Source: Symbiodinium natans
Lineage: Eukaryota; Sar; Dinophyceae; Suessiales; Symbiodiniaceae
Reading direction: 5' to 3'
Assembly: GCA_905221605.1 (NCBI GenBank)
Contig: CAJNDS010000432.1
Span: 78,155 to 142,154, forward strand
DNA: 64,000 nt
Both the position numbers and the translations under genes were made by a program. This document shows, one piece after another, positions 18,271 to 27,904 of the stretch; the first letter of the stretch is position 1; every line of letters begins with the position of its first letter. Under the pieces are notes generated by a model, which was not told where the DNA came from, searched no databases, and saw nothing but the letters and a program-made list of their open reading frames with translations.

Positions 18271-20324
18271 ACGGCAACAAAAGCGAAGCAACAACAAATT
18301 GAAAACGCAGAGCGCTCAGTTCGAACTTAAAAATGACCGGGGCACTCCTGCACTGAGGACCTTGGGAACAGCAGTCCTCTTCAAGCTGCCCAGGATGCTG
18401 TGGGCCTGTAGAAAGCGGCTCCGTTGGACATGTCAGTCCTTCAACAATCCGAATTGGGAACCCACAGACTTGTCCGACATCGAGCGGCGGCAGAAGGATC
18501 GCGCTCACTACACCCGGGCAGACTTCACCTCCAAGCTTGTCGCTTGCAAGCATGTCCAATTCGTGGAGGTCAAGATGGCGCTTCTACGAGGCTCCATGGG
18601 CTTCGCGAGCTTCTATCGCGACGAAGAAGAGTTCCTCTTGGCGAATGGAGAGAGTAGGCTTCCCCCGCCTGCAGGATCGTGTTTCCGGCAGATGTACACC
18701 TCACCCATGCAGGTCTTGGTCTACATCATGACTTCCGGTTTGATGCGGACTGCGTTCAGTGCCTTGACCTTTGCATTCGCCTCGGGGATGGTTGGGGCGC
18801 TCCTTGCAGAGGTGAGATCGACGATTGCCAAGAACAAGCAGGTGGACCCCACTCTTCAAGACGAAGACTGGTACACGCTCTTCTTGATGAACATGCAGAC
18901 CGTGGCTGGAATCATGGACGATTTCAAATTCCTACCTACCTTCTTCATCACGTATATGATAGGGCAGGATGTCACCCGCTGGCTCAAATGGCTTCAGACC
19001 ATGCGCCTTAGCCGCAGGAGCCAAAGCACTGGATCCTTCTAGGGTTTGGGCGTCTGACCCCCTTTTGCAAAGTCATTGGCATCATAGGAGCCAGCTGACT
19101 GTGGATTTGTAGAGCCAGACAGATTGCAGCCTCTTCCGGACATGCTCATCTAGTCATGTGGCTGTTCATGCAATGCTTGTTGCAAGCTCCTTCTGAGGTT
19201 CAGCATCCAGGGCCGACTGCATGATGTTACCTTGGTGGTTGCCAGCTCGTACCGGAAACTGAATGATCCGCAAGTGGGCAAGCAGCAGCGACAAATGCTG
19301 TTCAAGTGGTACAGGTATCTCAATGCGATACATTATTTGGCCTATTTCAAGCTCGACCCGCGCATAGGAACATCTCCAGATCAGGTTGTACAGGACTGTT
19401 GGGGCTTGGAGCGGCAACCCGCCCCGTGGTGCTCTGTAAAGTTGCACTTGCTTGGTCGTTTTTTTGCAAGGAGTAAGCTTTATTTGCCACTAACGGTGAG
19501 CACGAGATGCTATCTGCGCACGTTCTTATTTGCAGGACCTTCGGACTATGGGATTGCTCTTGGATAGTGAGTGCCAGCAGATACTTATGGCCAGTGCGAA
19601 GCTCCGGGACACCCTCGTATCCTGGCTTGGTACTCTCCTCAGTTGCTGAGTATTTCTTGTTCGACTTGCCATCATGTACTGATCCCAGAGGGTGTCTGCT
19701 GTTGTTGTATAAGACGTGAATGGCTTACACTGCCGTCGAGATGCAGGTATTCTCTGGCATGACGAGCTCGAGCGCGGATGGGTTCAAGCAGTAGACTCGG
19801 ATGTATTTATGCGAAAAGTTTGTGACCTTCGTGGCATCTTAGCATCCCTTGCGGATATGCCAGATATGCAGACGCCGGAGTCTCAGTGTTCACCTGCGGC
19901 TACAGTGTAATACTTGCAAGAAAGGCAGGCTAGCCCGCGTGACTTTGTAAGAGCAGATCTGATCAGGAGCCAGCTGATTCGGGTCATGATGGTGGTGGTA
20001 ACGGACATCTTGCTGGCATTGGCTCTGGTTGGTTACCCGACAAAGATGTACGAGGAGACCAAACAGTGCTTCCAATTTTGGCCTTTGGTCGCCTCCTATC
20101 TGTACTATGTGTGCTACAGGGGCATGCTCCATGCCATGTTCGTGTTGGACAAGGGGCCTTTCTATGGCAAAGGGGACTGTGTCAACGTAGATGCTCTGCT
20201 TGTCAGCACAGAGCGCTTTGCCTTCCATGTGTTCCGCACATCCTTTAAGACGCTGAAGTCCGACTTCAGTCGATATGCCCCAAAACCTGATGAAGTTGGT
20301 CCTGTTAGGGCAAGCTCACCTTAA
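18271..20324 (+). CDS. bestrophin-family anion channel
   Basis: Five exons join in phase: 18271?-19017, 19198-19384, 19536-19629, 19747-~19905 and ~19925-20324. The first two introns are GA-AG (CGCAG|GAGCCA) and GT-AG. Family blocks in order are FLPTFFITYMIGQDVTRWLK (helix 'iplsFvLGFyV...RWw'), SIQGRLHDVTLVVASSYRKL (cf. 'GtVhG.d..gr..rrt'), LFKWYRYLNAIHYLAYFKLD ('Ry.nL..vl..R.vs'), MGLLLDSECQQ ('aGlmtedE'), and FWPLVASYLYYVCYRGMLHA then MFVLDKGPFYGKGDC ('F.fl.ffFYvGWlkvAe.l.nPFG'). Bestrophins form pentameric chloride/bicarbonate channels. Here the acidic run after PFG is missing. Stop TAA is at 20322-20324. Confidence 0.65.
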
Positions 20325-20409
20325 AGAGGTCTTTGTGCCATGCTGCGCAAGAGTTTTGTATAGATGCATTGCGAAAATTCGATTGCCACAACGCTAGCTA
20401 GTCGGCTTC

Positions 20410-21200
20410 CTTATGAGGCCTTGCCCAGATTCTGATAATGACGACCCAGCAATCGCCGGTTGCCTAAGAAGGCAGGGGCGATTTGATTTGGCGATTTGGT
20501 ACCTGGTATAGTATTGATACAAATTGTACATTTGAAGCACAGAACGACCACGGTTGAACTGTTAATGGCGACACAGCTCCAATGACAAACATGTTGAGCT
20601 GTATCGAATTCTTCGGGCCATGAGAGCCGCTGCATGCAGACCCTGGAGACGCTTCCACGCTTCAAGTTCAAAGAACTCCACCACGAAGTCAAGGAAATCA
20701 AGGCGAGCACCATTCCGCTGAGCACGGAAGCATGGCATGATGTTTGAGCCTGCAGCAACGTGGGGCTCACCAGGGAGGTGCCTCCCACCGAGCCCCTTTT
20801 CCGTCTCAATGATGCGAGCCGTGTGCCCAGAAGCAGAGCTGCTTGTGTAAGCAGAGCGTCCCCCCTTGTCCCAAAGCCTAAAAGCCAATAAAAGCCCTGG
20901 ACCCTATCTGCCCAGACCGCAAATTTTCGTGTTGCGGGTTTCTTTGCGCTGCTCAGATGCTGAGCTGGGCATTCCTCGGGCTTGCCCTGGGCGCGCAGGC
21001 CACCTTGCTGAGACTTTCCAGGTTCTCTCAAGCAAGTAGGCCTAGGGGGTTTACGCGTGGGTGCTAACCATGTGAGCAAATTACCAGCTAGAAGAAGCAC
21101 TCTCAATCTCCCCAGCATCCTCCTCAAGCTGTGCTGCTTGTGGTGTGAGCAGGAATGGGTGCTTTTGCTTTTGCACCTGACAGAGTCCCGCAGCATTGAT
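20410..21200 (-). CDS. possible minus-strand coding block, unknown
   Basis: Two overlapping minus-strand frames are long for this window. One (20562-20888) reads RLWDKGGRSAYTSSSASGHT, then RLDFLDFVVEFFELEAWKRL; the other spans 20411-21196. No family was recognised. If real, this would be the main exception to the + strand gene direction; it could equally be chance open frames in the 3' region of the bestrophin gene. Confidence 0.3.
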
Positions 21201-21679
21201 CGTAGAAGCCCGACACTAATGTCCTATCCCACCTATCCATGACTACTTCTGGGGGCATTTTCAGGGGTTTAAGGTTCCAGTTCAGACTCGTGTGCCCCAT
21301 GTCAACCCTCTATCAAAACCCCTCAACCAACCACATTCAACCACCAAATTAAATCGTTCCTGGTATATTATCATAGGGCTTCTGTAACCGTCCAGGGCGA
21401 CAAGGGACCATCATGTAGAGGGCAAGTGAAGGAACCTCAGAGGTGTAGGTTGCTCTCCATCTGGTGATGGAAAGCAAACCCGGGTTGAGAGCCGCAGCTC
21501 CCTGAAATGCAGAGGCCAGCCCCGTTCTCCGGAGTGGCTCCCTCAGTACGGTGACGATTTCAAACATGGAGCAAATTTGGAGTTGTCAGAGGGGAGAGAA
21601 GCTCTTTCAGGGCCGTCGAAACTGGATGACGACGCCGGGCTCCCGATTTCGTTGCAAGCTTTCTGTGTTTTCAGTGGCT

Positions 21680-21795
21680 CCGCGTGGCTGTGCCATTATC
21701 ATCCTCAACCTTATCACGCCATCAGCACAACAATCACCACCGTCATTCCCACCATCACACTCGTCGTCGTAATCGCCATCATCATCAGCATGGTT
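21680..21795. repeat. CAC/ATC-rich low-complexity tract
   Basis: Interspersed CACCATCAC, TCGTCGTCG and ATCATCATC words. The open frames through it (His/Arg or Asp-rich) are compositional. Confidence 0.7.
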
Positions 21796-22146
21796 TCTTT
21801 CATTGTTGCGGTGGTCGGCATACATTCTATCAAGGCGTGTTAATGGGGGGCTCTCTGAGCCTGTGGGAGGTTTCGATCCTGACTTTTGCTAGGCTTTTGC
21901 TAGGCGTCTTTGATGAAGTTCAGGAACTCGGGGGCGGTTATTGCGCCCTTCTACGCCCCATACAGTAGGCGTCTAACCGCCTTCTGAAGGCACCGGGATG
22001 GCTTGGCCTCCACGGCCTGTACGCCAGAGCGGAGGCGTCCCTCGCGGGACTCCTGATGCCTGGTTCAGCTCCCCACGAGGTGTGGGGGTTTGGGCCAAAC
22101 GGTTTGGGAAAAGGGCTTTCACTGCTTCCAGCCTGCGCACCCACAG

Positions 22147-22686
22147 GAGAAGCAGGAGAAGCAGGAGAAGCCAGAGGCTGCTACTAGCACCAGCGACACT
22201 GGCGCTGATGCTACCGACGCGCGACATGATGCTGGAGTTGTGGTGGAGACCAGGATTCTGTCCGTCAATAACAACAGGACTTCTGCTGAGAAGCCGGCTA
22301 TCCAGACGCGGCAATCGACGGGGGAGAGCGGAAATTTCACCGTGCACATGTTGTCGAACGACGTGACGCCCAACAAATCCACCGACCCCAAGGTGAAGGT
22401 AGTTCCACGGCCGACCAAAGCTCCCAGCAAGGACGACTTTGTGATTCACATCAAGTCTTTGGAGCGGGTGGATGGGAAGAAGCCTTTCAGGCGATCCAAG
22501 TCCAAGAGCACCACAATGCCTTCTGAGAAGCGCGCGGCCACAACAACCAAAGGCAACGTTCAGATCAACGTGTGGACCATCACGGAAGCCCCGCAATCCG
22601 AAAGCAAAGTGAAGCCTTCACGCTTGGAGTATGACAACGGTCCATGGGCCAACGATTGGGGCGCAGAGCTCAGTTACTTAACTTGA
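22147..22686 (+). CDS. unknown protein with three beta-strand-like repeats, last exon
   Basis: After an acceptor CCCACAG the frame reads EKQEKQEKPEAATSTSDTGA and continues 180 codons to a TGA at 22684-22686. It is Ser/Thr/Lys-rich and probably disordered, with three spaced hydrophobic strands preceded by Gly or Asp and a polar residue: GNFTVHML, DDFVIHIKSL and GNVQINVWTI. It ends in a Trp-rich segment, GPWANDWGAELSYLT. No family is recognised. The length and composition make it convincing as coding. Confidence 0.55.
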   Translation, partial: EKQEKQEKPEAATSTSDTGADATDARHDAGVVVETRILSVNNNRTSAEKPAIQTRQSTGESGNFTVHMLSNDVTPNKSTDPKVKVVPRPTKAPSKDDFVIHIKSLERVDGKKPFRRSKSKSTTMPSEKRAATTTKGNVQINVWTITEAPQSESKVKPSRLEYDNGPWANDWGAELSYLT

Positions 22687-23319
22687 CATGCCAAGTGATC
22701 GAACTCGAGCGCTGCCACGAACCAAGGAGATGAGTGGAAATTGGAGGCGGACGAGCCTAAACAGCAACGGAAAGTGAAGGACCCCCTGTCGCTGTTTTAT
22801 GGAGTATATATGCTATCAGTGTACAAAAGCGAAGGCGCAGAAGCATGCAGAAACTCTTCTTGTACTTCGAGAAATTTGAGAATCAAGCCTCAACTTCCCG
22901 CAACCTGGCATCAGGAGCTGCCGGTCTACGAGCAGTCCTTTCAAGGGTGATCACATGTATGCGCTGTGCAGATTGATTGCCGTAGGATGCCGTAGGTAGA
23001 ACTGGCTACGTCATTCTGAATCAGCGTGGGCGTGTTCACTCGTAGAGAGGCAGCAAAAAGAGGGCTGCCACTGCTCTTTACATTGTTGTTGTTTCGGGCA
23101 GGGTTGGGTCATTCCATGGTTCATTGGTGTTCAGTCACTTCTGAGATCAAGTTTCTCCTCAGGTGCAGCATGTTATGCTGTCGTGATACATGTGTAGGAT
23201 GGGGGCCTGACACGAAGCTGTTCGAGAATTTTCGCTCTGTCTGCTTCTTGTGCCTGCTCTGCCACAATCTGCATGTGGGACTGTTGACGGGGGAGTGTAT
23301 GTCCCATGGAGCCCTATGG

Positions 23320-23425
23320 GAGTTTACGAAAACAAGGGACCCAAATATGGACCCCCTAAATAGTAGGATTCTCTTATACAAGGACCCCAAAAGCGTACCC
23401 CAAATTTCAGGAGTTCCCCTAATTA
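23320..23425. repeat. dispersed repeat family, copy C (weak)
   Basis: Reads TTTACGAAAACAAGGGACCC, then GGATTCTCTTATACAAGGAC, then AGTTCCCCTAATTATTGG. Words are shared with copies A and D (CGAAAA.AGGG, ATTCTCTT). It ends some 30 bases before the ATG of the glucosidase II beta gene. Confidence 0.4.
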
Positions 23426-23453
23426 TTGGTAATCTCGCACGTGCGGTTCAAGC

Positions 23454-25912
23454 ATGCCCTGGTCGCTTTTGCTGTCATGGTCTGTCAGTGCATGGGCCAG
23501 CCAGCAGCCCTTTGGATATCATTCACAAGTTGTTTCCAAGTACGTGGACGCCTTGCGAGAAGGGAAGTTCCATTGCTTTGATGGATCCGCTACCCTGCCT
23601 GCGACTTCTGTGAACGACGACTTCTGCGATTGCGCCGATGGATCCGATGAACCTGAAACAGCTGGCTGCGCGGGCAGCGGGGGTACCACTTTATTCTACT
23701 GTCCAAATGTAAACTCCATCCCCCGGCTCATCTACACGTCACGAGTCGGCGACGGCATCTGTGACTGCTGTGACGGTACCGACGAGAGATTTTCAAGCTG
23801 CCCCAACACCTGCAGTCTTGAAGGGCCTACGCTGTATGCTCGGCAGCCACTCGACCGCTTGATGGCTATAAGTTAGAATGCTGCTGCAACCATCACATTG
23901 GCTGTGTGGGATGAGAAATCTTCCGCCAAGTAGCAGCAAAGCCTTTCCTTGTTGCTAACACTCTGACTTGACAGCATCGCATTCCCACCTAGCTGAGCAG
24001 GGTCGATAGTTGCTGATTGCTTTTTGCAATTGTTTGCTGCACCCCCCCCATGCTGAATGTGCTGGCTCCGCTATCGTCACTCTTTTCTACTACAACAACT
24101 GCTGCTGCTGCTGCTGCTGCTCCTGCTCTGCTGCTCCTCCAAGACCTGCGCGTATTGCACTCGTTTTTGTTGTGGGCAGCGCTGTGTCTGCGTACGTGCA
24201 CAGTTCCGGCACCTCCCTCAGAAACACACTGTGGCTCACGTCCTCTCAGTAGGGCTTCGGAAGGCCTCTTCGTCGCAGCTTCGACTCTCCGGGTTAAACT
24301 ACGTTATGCTACGTTCGCGTAAGAACTGCAGCAGGCAGGCACGACAAGCGGCTCGGGAGCGGGGCCGAGAAGTGCGCCGAAGTGGCGAGGCGGAAGCCGT
24401 TGAGCAGGCCTTAGGGCCTCTGCAAACTTCTGCTAAGGACCCTAAGGGCGCACCAGTGTGTCACTCTGAGGGCTTATAACTTGAGGACATTTTGTGGGTC
24501 AAAAGAGACTTTGGCCAGTGCTCAGAAGATATCACCCGATAGTGAGGTTGATTGCCAGCCTAAGCTGTACATCTCCATTCCGGGCCCTGGGCCTTTGTTG
24601 GAATTGGAACCCTGAAGTATAAGACTGGAGTGTACCGTAGGTTCCCAGGCAATGGGCAGTTTCAGAGAGCTAACAAGTCGCAGGGGCTTGTTGATCCCTT
24701 GGGATTGAACGCGTGTTCGTGGATGTGTCGGGATATTGGGGGCAGACCTAGGTGATAAGGGTTTGGTTCTCACTTGTCGTGTGCTCCTTATAGTTTAGGG
24801 CCGTTTAGGGTGCGCAAGATCGCAAATGAAGCACAGCCGGCCTACCCGAGATCACCGTTCAATGTTGGCAGAGTCGGCCTGAGATCAGGTTGCAAAGTGG
24901 GAAGAAGAGCGGGAAGGCCTCGGAAATGACCCAGAAAGTGCAGCACCTTAGCCCAGTTTATCTCTCTTCTCCGAAGGGACCCGAGATCTCATGGCAGGTC
25001 TGAAGCAGCAGCTGGCTTTGCTGAGCGCTGGCTCGGTGTCCGAAAGCCCGGAGAGTCTACCGAGGCCAGGGGCCTTGGCGCCCTTGGCGCCCTTGGCCTC
25101 GGAGACAAAGGGGACCTCGGGCATCTCGGAGTATGCCCAATGGGCCTTGCAGGATGCCTTACAGGATGCCAAGGAAACCTCTAAGCCCACTGTGGATTCT
25201 GGTGTCCAGTGTTGGACTGGAGCTTTCGCAAACGCGAAAGACGTCTGCTGTGACAGGAGCCAGGGGCCCACTGGAAGGTCGGACTGCTGGGACGGTGTGT
25301 ATACCTTCAAGACATGCTGTGACACTGACAGGCCCACCGACATAAGCGGATCACAGAGGCAAGGCACACCTGAAGAGGTGTCGAGGCAATCCCGGAAAGT
25401 CAAAGGCAGACTCTTCACCATTGAGAGGAAGCTTGCAGCCATGGAAAGTGGCCTTCGCTGGTTTTCCTTGGTAGAGAGATGTGTGGAAGGGCGCTTCACC
25501 GGCAAGGATTTCAAGCTCTGCTTTTTCCAGGATGCACGACAAGCCTCCGTCCACGTGGGCAGTTTCGATGGCTGGGAGGGGAACGCCATGTTATACACTG
25601 GAGGCCAGAGGTGCCCAGCCGGGCCGTCAAGGTCAATGAAGGTCTGGCTGACCTGCGCAGGGGATGTGGAGTCCCTCACCCTAGTTCATGTGTGCCATGC
25701 TTGCAGCATTTGCACGTGCTCATTCACATTGATGATATTGATGCTTACTGATGTGACCTGTCCGTGCCCGCTGTCATCTCAGGTTGCTGGATGTTTCAGA
25801 GGTCTCACTTTGCACCTACGAGGCTGTTGCGAGCACCCCCGGAGCTTGCGAGTTGGTAGACGTTTCGGAAACGAAGGATGAACACATTCTTATGCCTCGT
25901 GACGAGTTCTGA
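23454..25912 (+). CDS. glucosidase II beta subunit (PRKCSH-like)
   Basis: Exon 1 (23454-~23826) starts with a signal peptide (MPWSLLLSWSVSAWA) and two LDLa-type modules: VNDDFCDCADGSDEP and VGDGICDCCDGTDER, ending CPNTC as in the family. A possible coiled-coil exon is at about 24310-24400 (RQARQAARERGREVRRSGEA). The 24991-25692 block carries a paired CW...CC module and then the MRH lectin domain: FKLCFFQDARQASVHVGSFD, RCPAGPSRSMKVWLTC. The last exon (25783-25912) reads LLDVSEVSLCTYEAVASTPG then ACELVD, and ends PRDEF. The four mannose-contacting MRH residues (Q, R, E, Y) are all present. The protein partners glucosidase II alpha in the ER to trim N-glycans and to hold it there. Confidence 0.9.
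24095..24140. repeat. (CTG)n trinucleotide microsatellite
   Basis: About eight CTG units followed by interrupted CTGCTC words, inside the presumed first intron region of the glucosidase II beta gene. Confidence 0.85.
24991..25692 (+). CDS. glucosidase II beta exon with CW/CC module and MRH domain
   Basis: The frame reads MAGLKQQLALLSAGSVSESP, a Pro/Ala-rich linker, then CWTGAFANAKDVCCD and DCWDGVYTFKTCCDT (two similar Cys-Trp...Cys-Cys units). Next are a coiled-coil-like stretch (VSRQSRKVKGRLFTIERKLA), then RWFSLVERCVEGRFTGKDFK and the MRH body to ...LTLVHV. The donor TCATGT|GTGCCA joins in phase to the 25783 acceptor TCTCAG|G. The 5' border is upstream of 24991; the frame is open to about 24955. 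Confidence 0.8.
25783..25912 (+). CDS. glucosidase II beta terminal exon, ends RDEF
   Basis: Completes the MRH domain: glutamate and tyrosine ligands in SEVSLCTYE and the last cysteine in TPGAC. An acidic tail ending MPRDEF follows, then TGA at 25910-25912. RDEF occupies the place of the HDEL/KDEL ER-retrieval signal found in animal and yeast homologues. Confidence 0.85.
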
Positions 25913-26500
25913 GGGGCGGCAAGACATGTGCAGGCTGTCCATGTGTCAGACTTCCCGTTTGAAGCTGTGCCCAGTGCCCGTAGTGGTCCAGTCTGTATAG
26001 TTGCATGATGCCGCGCGTAGTTGCGACGACCTACTGATAACTGTGATGCTACATGCGAGTGATGTGACAGCAGAGCTATGCATGACAAGCTTGCGATAGC
26101 TCGTGTTGAGGTTTGCGGGCCTTTCGTTTTTATAGTTGCTGCAACAACTCGGCTGGCTGGCAGTTGGATGGAGATCTAGGTCTAGGTAGAGCATGCATCG
26201 GCAGATATCGGCAGACACATTATCCTGCAAGCACGTGCCACCCAGCTACTTGATGCGGATAGAAGAATACATTGATCTTAGCTTTGATCTTGTGGGCCCG
26301 CATTTGTTTTTGCCAGGTGGGTAAGGCTCTTGGGCACGTACCTGAGTTGAGTTGCAGCACTCTACTCACCCAAGCTTGGCTTTCCCCCATCTCATGTCTT
26401 TCTTATCTCCATGACTTCGAGCCATTAGCATCTCCGATGGCGGATGCCGATGAGGACACGCAGCTGCTGGGTTCGGGAAATCATGAGGGGCATGTCAATG
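25913..26500. other. no recognised gene
   Basis: 3' flank of the glucosidase II beta gene and the space before the next coding-like block. Short frames occur on both strands with no family similarity. Confidence 0.3.
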
Positions 26501-26504
26501 TGTG

Positions 26505-26935
26505 GGGTCTTTGCACTTAGCCATGGCAAGCTGCCTATGAAGGCCAGCATGGAAGCTGAATTGCACTTAGAGGATGTTGATTTGAAAGGAGGAGGACACA
26601 CTGGGGAAGCTCCGGCAACCGGCACCCCCAAGGCCTTTTCTCAGCAGGGCGTAGATTCCCTGGAAGCAAAGCTGAAGCTGGGGGATTCAGATGTCGCCGT
26701 TTCGTCCAGGCCGCCCTCGGAAAGAGCAGACATCTCAGAGAGTGCCCAAAACGAGGACAGGCCCACAGCTGGCGTTGAAGGGCTGGTCTGTCAGAAGCTG
26801 CAAGCAAGATTTGCTCGACTGCCCCCTCCCTCCCCTCCTGTGCCCTCCACGCCGGCACCGCACGGCACCGCACGGCACCGCACGGCATCCACACGGCATC
26901 CACACGGCATCCACATCAAGTTCAAAAGGTTTTGA
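26505..26935 (+). CDS. coding-like block, acidic low-complexity protein
   Basis: The frame reads HGKLPMKASMEAELHLEDVD, then LKGGGHTGEAPATG, ...SLEAKLKLGDSDVAVSSRPP and a Pro-rich end running into a tandem repeat. It is probably a disordered segment encoded by one exon. The repeat-coded tail after about 26850 may not be translated. No family is recognised. Confidence 0.4.
26851..26913. repeat. CGGCACCGCA / CGGCATCCACA short tandem repeats
   Basis: Four CGGCACCGCA-like units pass into three CGGCATCCACA units. A short minisatellite. Confidence 0.85.
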
Positions 26936-27139
26936 ACATGGTCCCTTGCACCGGCTCCAAAACGATAAAGCCGAGGCGATGTCGAACAGAACCATAAATT
27001 AGGATACAGCAACTACAAAGTTATAAGCACTTTCGCTGAGCAGGCCCCTCATTCATGCCCTCTCCCCCGCAGGGCGGGGTTGGGCGCCAGAACTTGGGAC
27101 TTCGGGAGTTCTACGTGCCACGATACCACCCAGGGACAG

Positions 27140-27424
27140 CAGCTTAGGTGTCACCTTTGTATCGCATCATTCAAGAGACAGTCTCCAGGCTGACGCCGAC
27201 CCGGGGGAGAACCGTGAAGAGCCGAGCCGCCTTGTCCAAGACAACGGCGCCCAGGCGCAGCGTGGCCAGGTTGCCCAAGCAAGCCCAAGTCCCTTGCGTG
27301 TGGTTAGTAGTTGTGGTTAGCTACAATGCAAGCTAATCAGGACGACAGCCTGAAGCATCGCTCGGCGCTCGACGAACTTCTGCAAAAAGCAGAGGCCAGG
27401 GCATGCAAAAAACGCCGACTGTAG
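27140..27424 (+). CDS. two coding-like blocks, basic and coiled-coil
   Basis: At about 27165-27290 the frame reads QETVSRLTPTRGRTVKSRAA then LSKTTAPRRSVARLPKQAQ (strongly basic). At 27326-27424 a frame beginning with ATG reads MQANQDDSLKHRSALDELLQ then KAEARACKKRRL and a stop, a helix with heptad-like spacing. They may be 5' exons of the coiled-coil gene that follows. Confidence 0.35.
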
Positions 27425-27904
27425 CCTTTCAGTTTCCGATACGCTGAGGTACGGCACAAATGCGGGTGCGTGGGTGGGTGTGTGGGGTGGGTGCGACATG
27501 CATCGAAGGGGCATGAAGCAGCAAACTGCCTCATGTCAACCTCGGTGCTCCCGCCCCGCATTGCATGACTAGAGGTCACGGCGACCTTTCCTACTGTCCT
27601 GTGCCAAAAACGTATCAACAGAGCTGAAACCCAGCAGGCTTCGTGGAACAAGGCGAGAGGCTTCGATGCTTCGCAACAACTCCCAGCGCATGACATGTTG
27701 GGTTCCACTCCTGGACGTATGCCGGAGTCCAATCTCCTTCCATTTGCATTCGGCCACGCGCAATTCGGAGCTTTAGCAGGGACTGCATGTCAGATTGCTT
27801 ACAGAGTCTTGTAAGTCGAGTTTCACAAGTGTTCGTACGCTTGTCTCATTTCGGTTTGCGCTTCTGTTCCGCCTGCGGCCTCTACTCACGTTCTCTGTGC
27901 AGGC

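Noticed and set aside
20411-21196. 261-codon minus-strand frame as a firm gene
   Set aside because: No domain, no clear splice sites, and against the gene direction of the window; listed only with low confidence.
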